Below are positions 1 through 9,717 of a DNA stretch of 64,000 nucleotides, piece by piece. Location: NCBI RefSeq assembly GCF_047663525.1, contig NC_092612.1, forward strand, positions 5,923,501 through 5,987,500. The letters are read 5' to 3'. The stretch comes from Anas platyrhynchos. Taxonomy: Eukaryota > Chordata > Aves > Anseriformes > Anatidae. Within the stretch, counting starts at the first letter, position 1. Every line of letters starts with the position of its first letter. The notes beneath the pieces are model-generated. The model was given only the letters and a program-made list of their open reading frames with translations. It was not told where the DNA came from and ran no database searches. The translations under genes were made by a program, and so were the position numbers.

Positions 1-1538
1 GGCTAAAAGCTGCTATCTTGAAATGAGACTTGTTTGTTTTCAATAAGTAATTTTCTTATTTCTCTTCAAGAATGAAAGATTCTCAGTGAAAGCTAGTAGT
101 TAAAATTAATATCCACTTGATGTGAAAATGGAACAAACATCAGAAGGACCAAGCATTTTGCTTGGCTAAAGAAACTGCAGTTCTCAAGGTAGGATAATAA
201 TTCTAAGTGAAAAATTTTCGTTTTTAAATACTTTTAATATTTCACTTTTAGAATTTGCATTTGCTTTCAAAAAGCAAATGTGGTTGGATTAGAAGGGTGT
301 AAACTTGTACGTTCTAGTTTATTTTTAAAAGTGTTAACTTATGATTTTTTTATTTTTATTTTTTAACAGAGGAGGAATTTATCTACGTTGGGAATTTGTT
401 AATAGATAATTGATGTATACAATGGATATGCATATACCATTTGGATTTTTTTTCTACTGTAGCTTCACGCAATTTTTGGCATTGTAATCTTCCAAGATGT
501 CAATGCTTCTTTATACATTTCATGCGCTTATATGTAAAGTATGTTTAAATAAGCCACTGTTTTCAGTAGATCCTGCTTTTTCAGTGAAACTCTCGTTTTG
601 AATATTGTGGTTGTCAGAATTCTGAAGCAGCAATGCAATAAAAGAAGTTGTATAAGATCTTTTATATACAGAAACCTAGATGTACACTTTGCATATATGT
701 ACAAGTGCTTTTCTCTGGTTACAGTGTTTGCAGTCTAGTGCTAGTAATCTTTACTATGAAAGGACTTTCTATTTTTAATCCTTTAGATAATTTTTCTTTA
801 TAAAGAAATATAATTAAAAGTGACTTTATTGCGAACAGTTTTGAAGTGCTGAAATTACACATGCTGCCTATTTTTCAAAGCCTGTTACTGCTAATGAGTT
901 TTTTATCATTATTCTGCAAAGAATGGTGATGTTATGAATTGGTATGTTATATTGTCAACAAGCATTGTTTTTGAAGAAAAGGTTTGAAGATATTCAAAAC
1001 TATCACTGTTGCAACAAATCTATTGCTTTCTTTTAAATAGTTGCGCCATCCATTACAGTCCTTTGAATTCTGACAGTAATTCAGGCAAACAGGAGGAACC
1101 AAAGACCAGATGATGCTTGTGTAGCAGGCATTTTTCTGTTCATTGCCAAGTGCACAGTTCACTGTTCGGTCACCTGTGTCGGCTGGTTTAGTGCCTTTAA
1201 TGCAGTTCTCTGCATGCTCCCTATTCTATAAAGCTTATTTGGGGACTTCAGACATGGCCTGTCTTATTATTCCCTAAGGAAGGGTAAGGCCTTTACTGTC
1301 CAGCTGGAAGGATCACTAATTAGAGCCCTTGCTTTGGCACAGAGTGTGTCAAGCCTGCAAGCCTTCCTGCTGGGATCAATGGCATTCATGTTTGCTTTCA
1401 TGAATGCACAATGGACAGGGATCTTGGCAAAGAACTGCCTATTTAGCTTGTGCTGAGAAGCTGAGTCTTCACAACATTTTAAAGTAATTGTAGAGGTAGA
1501 AAGGGAGCTATAAGAATACACCCTTATTATTCTGCTCA

Positions 1539-1570
<32 letters not shown>

Positions 1571-1990
1571 TTCTCTCTAACGAGAATCCAATCCGCAGTC
1601 AAAACCCAGCATATATTTTTGCCCACGTAATGCTCGTAAAGAAATTTAGAGTCATTACTCCTCTATGCTTGCAACTTTCTGAGAATTTAGGATACATTTA
1701 TATTTTAACCATCTATAAAAATTTAAAACTTACCTTGCAGTAAATGCAAACTCTGTAAGCAATATGATTAATTCGGACTATGTGTGAGGTGTTGCCATTA
1801 ATAAATAATGGTTATTGGCAGGGCAAATGCTTCATTTAATTCTTTCTTTTTTTCCTCTTTCCCTTTAGAGACAGGTATGTTTCTGCAAAGGGGGTAAGAT
1901 TTTTAAAATGAGCTTGTTTTGGCATGTATTTTTCATGGAAATACAGACCTGGGTCTGTATTCTGGAGTGTCTCTTCAGGGGTCACCCAAA
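1..1990. other. AT-rich non-coding stretch
   Basis: No coding exon or RNA gene could be supported here. The sequence is AT-rich with several poly-T runs, and there is a 20-base A run near 1540-1559. Short open frames on both strands have no recognisable domains. It could be intron or intergenic sequence. Confidence 0.5.
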
Positions 1991-1999
1991 TACACCATG

Positions 2000-2672
2000 A
2001 ATATTATTTACCAGTAAAACAGCTTGACCGTGGCAACTGCCAGGTGCCCACCTAGCCTCCTCCAGCCTCCCACACCCTGTCCTTGACAGGGCAGGGTGGA
2101 AAAGCTCCTAACCTGTGATAAGAACATGGAAATCACCAATTACCATCATGGCCAAAAAACCCTTGACTAGGGGAAATTTATTATAGTTTATTGTCAAGTA
2201 AAAATAGAGAAGCGTGGTGAGAAACAAAACAAAAACAGCTGCCCCTCACCTGCTCCTTCTTCCCAGGCTCAACTTCACTCCCAACTCTTCCACCTCAGCA
2301 CCCTGAGCCCTGAATGGTGTGAGAGGCTGGCAGTGGAGGTTGTGGTCTCTTCGTAACAGGTAGCCTCTGTCACTCCTTCCTCCTAACAAGTTCCCCTTTC
2401 TCCCTGGCTGCCATTCTTCAAGAACGCTCCAGTGGGGTGCAGTCCTCCAGCAGCAGACTGCTCAGGCATGGGCCCAACTTGGGCCACAGTTCTGCCAAAA
2501 AAACACCTGTGTGGGCTCTCCATGGGCAGCAGCATTTTTCAGAGCGCAACCAACTGCTGCAGGGGCCTCCGTGGTCTGCAGGAGGACTGCTTCACTGTGG
2601 TCTTCTCCACAGTCTGGAGGGCAATCTCTGCCAAAACCTTGCCTCATAAACCCAACACAGTGTGGTAGATAC
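2000..2672 (+). repeat. old LTR-like repeat (ERVL-like, avian)
   Basis: A GC-richer block interrupts AT-rich DNA. It contains repeated phrases on a 'ctccag...gggtgcagtcctccagcagcagactgctc' theme and ends in 'aaaccttgcctcataaaccca'. A block at 35.95-36.35 kb ends in almost the same way ('aaccttgccatcaaaccca'), so the two probably belong to one dispersed LTR family. I recall blocks like this as long LTRs of avian class III-like ERVs, but the family name is not certain. Boundaries are approximate and no target duplication was found. Confidence 0.5.
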
Positions 2673-2826
2673 TGGATGCCTTCACTTTATGTTCTTTTAT
2701 CATTAGAAATAATGGATTTTTTAAAATAAACTTTAGAATAAAAATTTGAGCATGATGTTAATATAATAAAGGATGCTAGCCCCAGTAAATGAAATGTTAT
2801 CTAATTGTATTTATTTGATTTCACAG

Positions 2827-2896
2827 TGGAGAAGATTTTAAAAATGACTAATCTAAAGATTAAGAAGAACAAAAGGCAGGCTGCAGCAGGGAAAAG
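2827..2896 (+). other. candidate coding exon, unidentified host gene
   Basis: The segment is flanked by a good acceptor (tttcacag) and a donor (gtaaag). Only one frame is open and it is lysine-rich (ATG ACT AAT CTA AAG ATT AAG AAG). It ends in phase 2, compatible with the next candidate exon at 4466. The peptide was not recognised. It may equally be a 5' UTR exon or chance. Confidence 0.2.
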
Positions 2897-4465
2897 GTAA
2901 AGTTGCTTTTGTACTTTGCAAGATGTGGTAAAGTATCAGCCTTTTAAGGCCAATAATAATTCAATTCTCTGATTAAAAAATGAAAGAGGTGAGAGGAAAT
3001 ATGTGAATGAAAGGATTATGGATAATGTTGAGTTCTGCTGTGCTTCTGTTTTTAAAAGGCAACCAAAGTGCAATATCTTGTTACATTTCATGTGTGCTGG
3101 AAATGAAACAATACATTCTGGGATAGCTCAAGTTTCATATGAGAGAGAGATTTTTAATTTTAATTTTTATTATTATTATATATTTTTTGAGATAAAGGGG
3201 CTACATGAAACATTGTCAGGTTGTCAGGACTTGCATTTTAAAACAGAAGTGCATCAAGATTCTGTTCTGGGTCTTCTATGTTTTCTCTGAACTGTGAAGC
3301 GATAGACTAAGCAGTTCTCTTAATGCAGTAAAATTTAGTTTTGCATTGCATTTTGTGGATGCAAATGTAGTACTTTAGCACTGGCAGGTAATTGGTGAAA
3401 GAGACAGCTGCTGTCTTTCTCCTAACTTTGCTCTCCAATTTAAAATGCACTAGGTGAGTGGGTGAGTCATTTTTTTTTAAATAATTACTAACTTTTGACT
3501 CTGTTTTTAAAACCTTAAATATTCTCTCCTGTCTTTGGTGAGATTGTGGTTTTATTGTTGATATTGCTGATCATAGGACACCTGTGCTATTGCTACTATA
3601 TGTTTTTGCTCCACTGTGATGAAATTCTTGTTTGTACACGAAAGTAGCGTGTGAAGAGTTCCTCTTTCACTTGTGTGTGTGTGTTAGCTCCCTGTCAGAT
3701 TTAACCCCCCCACCTTCCAAACCAGTAATTTGCCTTTCATGCCAAATGCTATGTGAAGTTACAGTGTTTGAGTGGTGATCACTCATGTGGGTAACATTGC
3801 CTGATTTTTCCTAATATGAGAAAATATCTGGATGCTATAATGTGCTGATTTTTAAAAGAGATACCAGAGAAGAGACCTTGTGCTCTGTATCTCTGTTGTG
3901 CTCTCATGCCATCATTGGGTGTGCACCCCTTCCCCCGTGTGCCCTCTGTTACGCACTCTCTTCGTTTTACCTCTGGCTCACTTGCTGTCTCTCATTGTCT
4001 TGGCTCTTGCCCTTTCACTTGCTGTTCGTCAGTCTTCTGTATGCTCCTTTGTGTTCAGTCATGGGCACGTGCTCTCTTGCTCTGTCTTTCTCACACGTGC
4101 TTCTTCATGCTTAGTCTTGTGTGTTGCCCAAGTCTTTTTCTTACACAGTCACATTGTCCCTCTTCATCTCTCATACCGTCTTGTGCTCTGGCTCACTCTA
4201 CTTTAGTGCTTCTTCCAAATTTCTCATTCACTTATACACTACGTACATCAGGTACAGAGGCATACACTACATCAGTTGTTTATTCTAAATAGTGGATATG
4301 TTGAACCCTTCTTTGTAACATGTTGCATGTTTTATGGCTAATCTGATGATCCATCAGTGAATGACAAACTGCTCCATTAATTGGATCATTAATATTAATC
4401 CAATATTAGTGCTTGGTTTTGTTTACTTCCACTACTTTATTAATATTATTCTCATTTTGTTTCAG

Positions 4466-4510
4466 AAACTCCAAGTGGAAAATAAAAAATCAAGTATTAG
4501 AGAATTTAAG
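4466..4510 (+). other. candidate coding exon, unidentified host gene
   Basis: The acceptor is ttgtttcag and the donor-like site is gtcttt, which is weaker. In the phase given by the candidate exon at 2827-2896 it reads RNSKWKIKNQVLENLR with no stop. I do not recognise the product. Support is only splice-site context and frame continuity. Confidence 0.2.
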
Positions 4511-5012
4511 GTCTTTGGGATTTGCTAAATTCAGTTAAGAACTGATTTCATTATTAATTCCAATGTCCAATAAAAATTGAATCTCACTGGGCAGGGTTTA
4601 AAATTCTGGCAAGGGTATTATCCATACAACAGCCTAGTCTGTCAGTGGCTAAGCATGTTGCAGTGGAAAAACTGAAGTCATAGCTTCAGGTAGTACTGTA
4701 GTCCAGCAGAAGGAATTTAAAAAAAAATAAAAATTAGGACTGTAGGCCTACTGCTAGCTAATATTTATCGACCCTAGCCTTGGTTAAATGATGCAAACAC
4801 TAAGCAAATGTTTTCAGTAATATGGTCTATCAGAATTCATTGGAACTTAGAACTGAAACGTAATTAAAGTCAAATATAAATTATTGAGAGCAAATAGTTT
4901 CAGGTTAAGGAGTTGAACAAAGATAAGTTAGTAACTACTTTCCTCCATGAGAAGGGATGATGTATGAAGAAATTACATATTTCCATTAACTTTTTGTGTG
5001 TTGCCTGCAGTC

Positions 5013-5160
5013 TGCTTTGGAGAACATACCAGTTCCTCAACCTGAACTTATATATCAAATTCCAGGTGTCAAACCAACAAGTAGATGTGTCAGAATGTTT
5101 GATTCCTGGGTTCTCAGTTAGAGGTTCTGAACCCTCTACAAAGAAAAATGGGCAGAAATA
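5013..5160 (+). other. candidate terminal exon, unidentified host gene
   Basis: The acceptor ttgcctgcag precedes an open stretch. One frame reads SALENIPVPQPELIYQIPGV and stops at about 5119. The frame predicted from the upstream candidate exons instead stops at about 5160. Neither was identified. The transducing provirus begins about 170 bp downstream, so if this is a 3' terminal exon the provirus may lie in the gene's 3' UTR or just beyond it. Confidence 0.2.
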
Positions 5161-5333
5161 AATGGGTCATCTTGAAGTTGGGGACTAATAATGATGGAGA
5201 AGAAAAAGAAATTTAAGTAAGCAGAAAATGTGACAAAAAGAAGTGGCTATCTCTGAGAGAAAAACAAAACAAAACAAACAAAAAAAAAAAACAGGAATCT
5301 GTAGGTGCTGCTAAAAGACTTCATGTAGACCTT

Positions 5334-5762
5334 TGTTGGGAATTGGCATAATTGTTCGATCTAAGCTTGCTTTAAGCAACCAGGGGTAGGCCTTAGAAAT
5401 CTCAGGGCCTGCTGTAGCTGAGCAAACCAAGCTGCCAGAGTAACTGTGAGAAGCTCCCACGGCAATGACTCCCACATCACCCAATTAAGGAACTCAGAAA
5501 ATATTGTTATCAGCAGCTGGCCTCAAGGACTAGGCCTACGTGACCGTTAAGCACAAAGGGGGTTGTTTTCCTAACTTCTAATCAAAAGGTGGTGTTATTT
5601 TCTTAACAGTTTGTCTGGGTGCTTTTGACCAATAATCTTGTGTGAAACACTGTCCACCCCTGTAAAATTCACTATAAAAGTTGGGCTATTTGGGCAATAA
5701 AATGGTGAAGCATGATCTGACTCTGCTGGTGTCTGTTGTGCTTTCGTCTGTGCTTCGCAACA
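5334..5762 (+). repeat. 5' LTR (429 bp)
   Basis: It begins TGTTGGG and ends CGCAACA, next to the primer site. It is the same length as the 3' LTR and differs from it at two positions only: T5616 against C11523 and T5691 against C11598. At both places the 3' copy has CpG and the 5' copy has TpG, which looks like deamination of methylated CpG. It holds a TATA-like box at 5673-5679 and an AATAAA at 5696-5701, only about 20 bp apart, so the R region must be short. Confidence 0.95.
5673..5701 (+). promoter_or_regulatory. LTR core promoter (TATA-like) and polyadenylation signal
   Basis: TATAAAA at 5673-5679 lies downstream of a CCAAT-type box (accaataatc at about 5628). It is followed closely by AATAAA at 5696-5701. 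The same pair is at 11580-11586 and 11603-11608 in the 3' LTR. Assignment rests on motif and position only. Confidence 0.7.
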
Positions 5763-5764
5763 AA

Positions 5765-5782
5765 TGGCGCCCGAACAGGCTG
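5765..5782 (+). other. primer-binding site, tRNA-Lys type
   Basis: TGGCGCCCGAACAGG begins two bases after the 5' LTR. These 15 bases fit the 3' end of the tRNA-Lys that primes many lentiviruses and betaretroviruses. The last three bases (CTG) depart from a perfect site. Confidence 0.85.
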
Positions 5783-6416
5783 AGACCTGAACAGGGCCTG
5801 AACAGGACATCGCAGCGGGAGACCTGAACAGGACCTGAACAGACATCGCACCGGAGCAGGACATCGCAGCACCGGAGCAGACATCGCAGCCGAGCACGGA
5901 CATCGCAGCGGCGCTGGGGCAAACATCGCAGCGCAGCGGGACACCAGCGGCGCCGGCACATCCGAACGCAGGTAGACCAGGGGACCAGTGGCGTCGGGAC
6001 CAGCGGCGCCGGGACCAGTGCCGCCGGGGACCAGCGCCGGGGTCACAGCGCCGAGACTGAGACATCGGAGCGGCGCGGGACATCGGAGCGCCGCCGGAAC
6101 TTCGGAGCGGACATCGGACCGGCGCTGCAGCTGACCAGACACCGAGCCGCAAACGCTGTACACAGGACTCACGGTGAGACGCGCTACTCCCGGTGAGAGA
6201 CGCGGGGTACGGAACCGCGCAGGACATTGAAGTAATCGCGGGACACTGAAGTAATTGCGGTAGAGGTAAAAGGGACGATAATCCCCGCACCTGCACTCTG
6301 ACAGGTGAACGGGACGTAAACGCGCAATCCCCGCACCCGGGAGCGCCCGGGAGCACCTATAGACGGTCCCTGCCAGTCACTTGTCTTGCAAAGGTTGTAA
6401 CAGTATAAACAAAGGC
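5783..6416 (+). other. GC-rich proviral leader with short repeats
   Basis: The untranslated leader is built from recurring 'gacatcgcag', 'ggagcggaca' and 'ggcgccgggaccag' phrases, especially at 5800-6120. A candidate splice donor (acg|gtgaga) lies at 6173/6174 and a second GTGAGA shortly after. In retroviruses this position carries the packaging signal; that role is inferred here. Minus-strand open frames across it are shadows of the GC-rich repeats. Confidence 0.6.
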
Positions 6417-7870
6417 ATGGAGAGACAAGCGGCCTATGATTTGCTCAAATGTTTCTTAGAAAAATGAGGCACGCAGGGTATAGACTGCAAAAAGGATTTA
6501 CCAGGATTATTAGCATATGGAGTAACAAAGGGTTGTTTTATCAATCCGGATACAGTTTTTGAACAAGCAGAGTGGCGCAAATTTGGGGACAAATTGTTTG
6601 ATGAAGTTATTAATGACAATAAGACTGCTAAAAAATTATCGAAGCCTTGGAAAACAGTCACTAACGCCTTAGCTATACATCAGGCTGAGCAGAGAGTCGC
6701 TGCTGCCGCTACAGAGCGACTGGGATTGCCGGGAAGAGCTGGTAGTGTTAACCCTCAGATGGACGAGGAAATAAGAGAGCAAAAACCAGACAGAAAAAAC
6801 ACCAGCCCGTTTACAGACGGTGTTCAACAGAGGCAGAGGATGTGGAACCAAATAGCAAATGAGGCCCTACGTGAGGGTGAACACGAGATAGCTGCACAAT
6901 TGATTCCAGAGGCCTTCCCAGTAATATACTCACCACCGGACGCCCAGGGTAATGTTATGGTTAATCTAGTGAATTTGGACTGGAAATTGTTAACTCAGCT
7001 GCGGTCCACAGTAAATGACTCAGGTCTGAAAGGTGAACCTACGAGACACATGCTGGACTACATTTGGGGAACAAATATTTTGCTTCCAGGAGACATACGC
7101 AACATAATGAAGTTAGTTTTGACCCAACACCAGCAGCTTTTATTTAATGCCCATTGGCAGGCTGCTTGTCAAGAATCAGTCGCAGTGATAAGACCACTGG
7201 GGGACCCTTTACATGGGGTCACGCTGGAAGAGTTGATGGGGATAGGACCGTATTTTAGGACAGAAGCACAGGCATTGCTGGGACCTGATAAAGCCAAGGA
7301 ATCAATGAGAACGGCCAGAAGAGCATTGGATCGGATAAAGGAGCCAGGGGGAATACCTTCCTACATGGGAATCAAACAGGGTAGAGAGGAACCATTTGGG
7401 CTTTTTATTGATCGCGTTGCAAATGCAATACAGGCGGCAGGGGTGCCTGATTACCTCCAGGGCATGATATTAAAACAGTGCGCAATTCAGAATAGCAACC
7501 CCTCTACTCGCAATATATTGGCTTCCTTGCCCGGGACATGGACAATCGAGGAAGAGTTGGAAAGAATGGCTCAGGTACCAGTAGGCCCACAGGCTATGTT
7601 AGTAGAGGCAGTAAAGCAATTAGGTGACAGCATGCGAGAACAGGCACAGGCTGTGAAAGAGCATGCTGAGTTTACACAGAGTCAGGTCCTTGCAGCTCTT
7701 GCTCCTTTGCAAACCGCCGGTGGTCAAGTACCACCCCCTAGTAACCAGTTACCACACCGCTGCCGATGTTATCGTTGTGGTGCTTTTGGACACGTGAGAC
7801 GAAACTGCAGGGCTGGGGCAGTATGGTGCTCAAATTGTCAGTCGAACAATCACAAGGAAGCGGCATGTCG
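6417..7870 (+). pseudogene. endogenous gag (MA-CA-NC), early stop
   Basis: The matrix-capsid-nucleocapsid order can be read in one frame. The capsid carries the major homology region at about 7371-7415. The nucleocapsid has two C-x2-C-x4-H-x4-C knuckles, [14 protein letters not shown] at about 7766 and [14 protein letters not shown] at about 7829. A TGA at codon 17 is the only in-frame stop. No protease frame follows: the sequence turns into GC-rich host-like DNA soon after the second knuckle. Two knuckles and the Lys primer site favour a class II relationship. Confidence 0.85.
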
Positions 7871-7879
7871 ACGCAACAT

Positions 7880-8560
7880 GCCGGGAAACGGCCGGAACAG
7901 CGGCAAGAGTCGCAAACGCCTCCCGTGGCCGCTCCGCTCCCGGCCCTGGCCCCGGCGCCGGCACCGGCCGGGGCAGCGCGGCCGCGGGCGGCCACCTCTC
8001 GGCTGGGGCCGGTCCCGGTCCCTGTGCCCGAAGTTTCCCAAGCCCGCCCCGCCGAGGCGGAGGATGCAGCAGGACGGCGCGGAGCAGGGCGGCTTCCCGT
8101 GGCCGGAGCCGCTGCCCGTGGCCGGCCCGGCGCTGCCGTCCCGCTGCCCGCGCTGCGGGGAGCGCGGTCGGTTCGGCCGTGGCGCGCATGTCAGGGCGAA
8201 GTTCAGCAGGATGGTGGAGGCCGTGGACAAGACAAAGGAGAAGCGGCTCGACAGGCTGACCGGGGAGCTGGCCCAGAAGACGGCGGAGCTGTTGGAGGTG
8301 CGGGAGGCCTTCGTGCAGCTCTCGCAGAAGCAGCAGGAGGTGCAGCGAAGGGAGCGGGTGCTCAGCAGGCAGGTGAACGTGGCGGTGGAGATGATCGCAG
8401 CCTTGAAGCAGCGCCTCAGCAAGTTCGAGGAGGAGGCAGAAAAAGAATTGCGGGGAAAAGCCAGGCTCCAGCACTTCATTGAAAACCTGCTGCAGCGCGT
8501 GGACCTGGCAGAGAGGCAGCTGGAGTATTACCAAAACCAGCAGGTCACCTGCAGCCGTAT
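7880..8560 (+). CDS. captured ZNF365-like host mRNA segment (in proviral frame)
   Basis: From the ATG at 8064 the frame begins MQQ and soon reads [12 protein letters not shown], matching the start and first C2H2 half-site of ZNF365. It then continues as the ZNF365 coiled coil: [60 protein letters not shown] and [20 protein letters not shown]. Against my memory of ZNF365, two blocks are missing, roughly 100 residues between the zinc-finger half and the coil and about 18-20 residues within the coil. Both losses keep the frame. DNA upstream of 8064 (7880-8063) is extremely GC-rich and is probably the donor's 5' UTR. ZNF365 is known as a centrosome and genome-stability coiled-coil protein. A bird paralogue could also be the donor. 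Confidence 0.85.
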
Positions 8561-8750
8561 AGCAGATGTTACACGCTCTTTCCTAACTAGTAATCATGTG
8601 TCTCATCCATTTGTGGTGAATGGTCAGTGGCAAAAAGAAAAGGGGGAGAGTAAGGGGCGGCAAAGACAGAAATGGTACCAGGAGGATGCCACTGACACTG
8701 ACGGCACGGGTAATAGCAGTAGTATAAGTGACACAGGTGCGGGGCGGCGG
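8561..8750 (+). other. unidentified linker between the two captures
   Basis: About 65 codons between the ZNF365-like coil and the first VLDLR repeat read [20 protein letters not shown] and then a lysine/glutamine- and serine-rich stretch. They match neither donor as I remember them nor a clear retroviral domain. They could be a diverged ZNF365 tail, an alternative exon, a Gag or leader scrap, or a third donor. Confidence 0.5.
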
Positions 8751-8751
8751 G

Positions 8752-9717
8752 CACCAGTGTCCTGGAAATGTGATGGTGATGAAGACTGCTCAGATGGCAG
8801 TGATGAGAGTGCTTGTGTGAAGAAGACATGTGCTGAATCTGACTTTGTGTGCAACAGTGGTCAGTGTGTGCCAAACAGATGGCAGTGTGATGGGGATCCG
8901 GACTGTGAAGATGGGTCTGATGAGAGTGCTGAGCTGTGTCATATGAGAACATGCCGGGTAAATGAAATCAGCTGTGGTCCTCAGTCGACCCAGTGTATCC
9001 CAGTGTCGTGGAAATGTGATGGTGAAAGAGACTGTGACAGTGGAGAAGATGAAGAGAATTGTGGCAATGTGACTTGTAGTGCAGCAGAGTTCACATGCAG
9101 TAGTGGACAATGTATTTCCAAAAGCTTTGTCTGCAATGGTCAAGGTGACTGCTCCGACCACTCGGATGAATCTTTGGAGCAGTGTGGCCGCCAGCCTGCA
9201 CCTCTGGTGAAGTGTTATGTGAGTGAGGTGCAGTGCGGCTCAGGTGAAAAAGACTGTGACAGAGATCCTGGTTGCAAGGATGGAAGTGATGAAATTAACT
9301 GCCCTTCTCAGACTTGCAGGCCAGACCAGTTCAGATGTGAAGATGGGAACTGTGTCCATGTGAGTAGGCAGTGCAGTGGTGTGAGAGACTGTCTGGAGGG
9401 CACTGATGAAGCAAACTGTAACAATGTTATTCAGTGCTCTGGACCTGGCAAATTCAAGTGCAAAAGTGGAGAATGCATAGATACCAATAAAGTGTGTAAC
9501 CAGCAGAGAGACTGCAAGGACTGGGGTGATGAGCCCCTGAAGGAATGCAACATAAATGAATGTGACTGTCCATCTGGGTTTGAGTTTGTAGACAAGAGAA
9601 ACTGTGGAGATTTTGATGAATGTCAAAACCCTGGTATCTGTAGTCAAATCTGTATCAACCTGAAAGGTGGCTACAAATGTGAATGTAGCCGTGGATATCA
9701 GATGATTCCTGCTACAG
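8752..9717 (+). CDS. captured VLDLR ligand-binding segment (in proviral frame)
   Basis: The reading frame gives serial LDL-receptor class A modules with the CDGDxDCxDGSDE calcium cage. It follows VLDLR in order: part of LA1, LA2 ([11 protein letters not shown]), LA3 ([13 protein letters not shown]), a fused LA4/LA5, a damaged LA6 with five cysteines, LA7 ([13 protein letters not shown]), LA8 ([12 protein letters not shown]), a shortened EGF-A and most of EGF-B ([20 protein letters not shown]). The fused LA4/5 still has six cysteines. Signal peptide, beta-propeller, O-linked region and membrane anchor are absent. All exon junctions are closed, so the source was spliced RNA. VLDLR takes up lipoproteins and binds reelin; as a Gag fusion this copy would sit in the cytosol, so ligand binding is not assured. 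Confidence 0.92.

Noticed and set aside
3842-4292. Overlapping Leu/Ser/Cys-rich frames at 3.8-4.3 kb as a membrane protein
   Set aside because: Three frames are open at once over a T/C-rich stretch; no start context, splice support or family.
5595-6356. 253-residue minus-strand frame in the leader
   Set aside because: Product of the repetitive GC-rich leader and part of the LTR; repeated SRRCDP-like text, no family.
7738-8534. Long minus-strand and alternate-frame open reading frames over the ZNF365-like segment
   Set aside because: They are shadows caused by high G+C; only the plus-strand gag-continuous frame matches a protein family.
8587-9647. Minus-strand open frames across the VLDLR segment
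   Set aside because: Cysteine-rich coding DNA leaves open antisense frames; no domain is visible in them.
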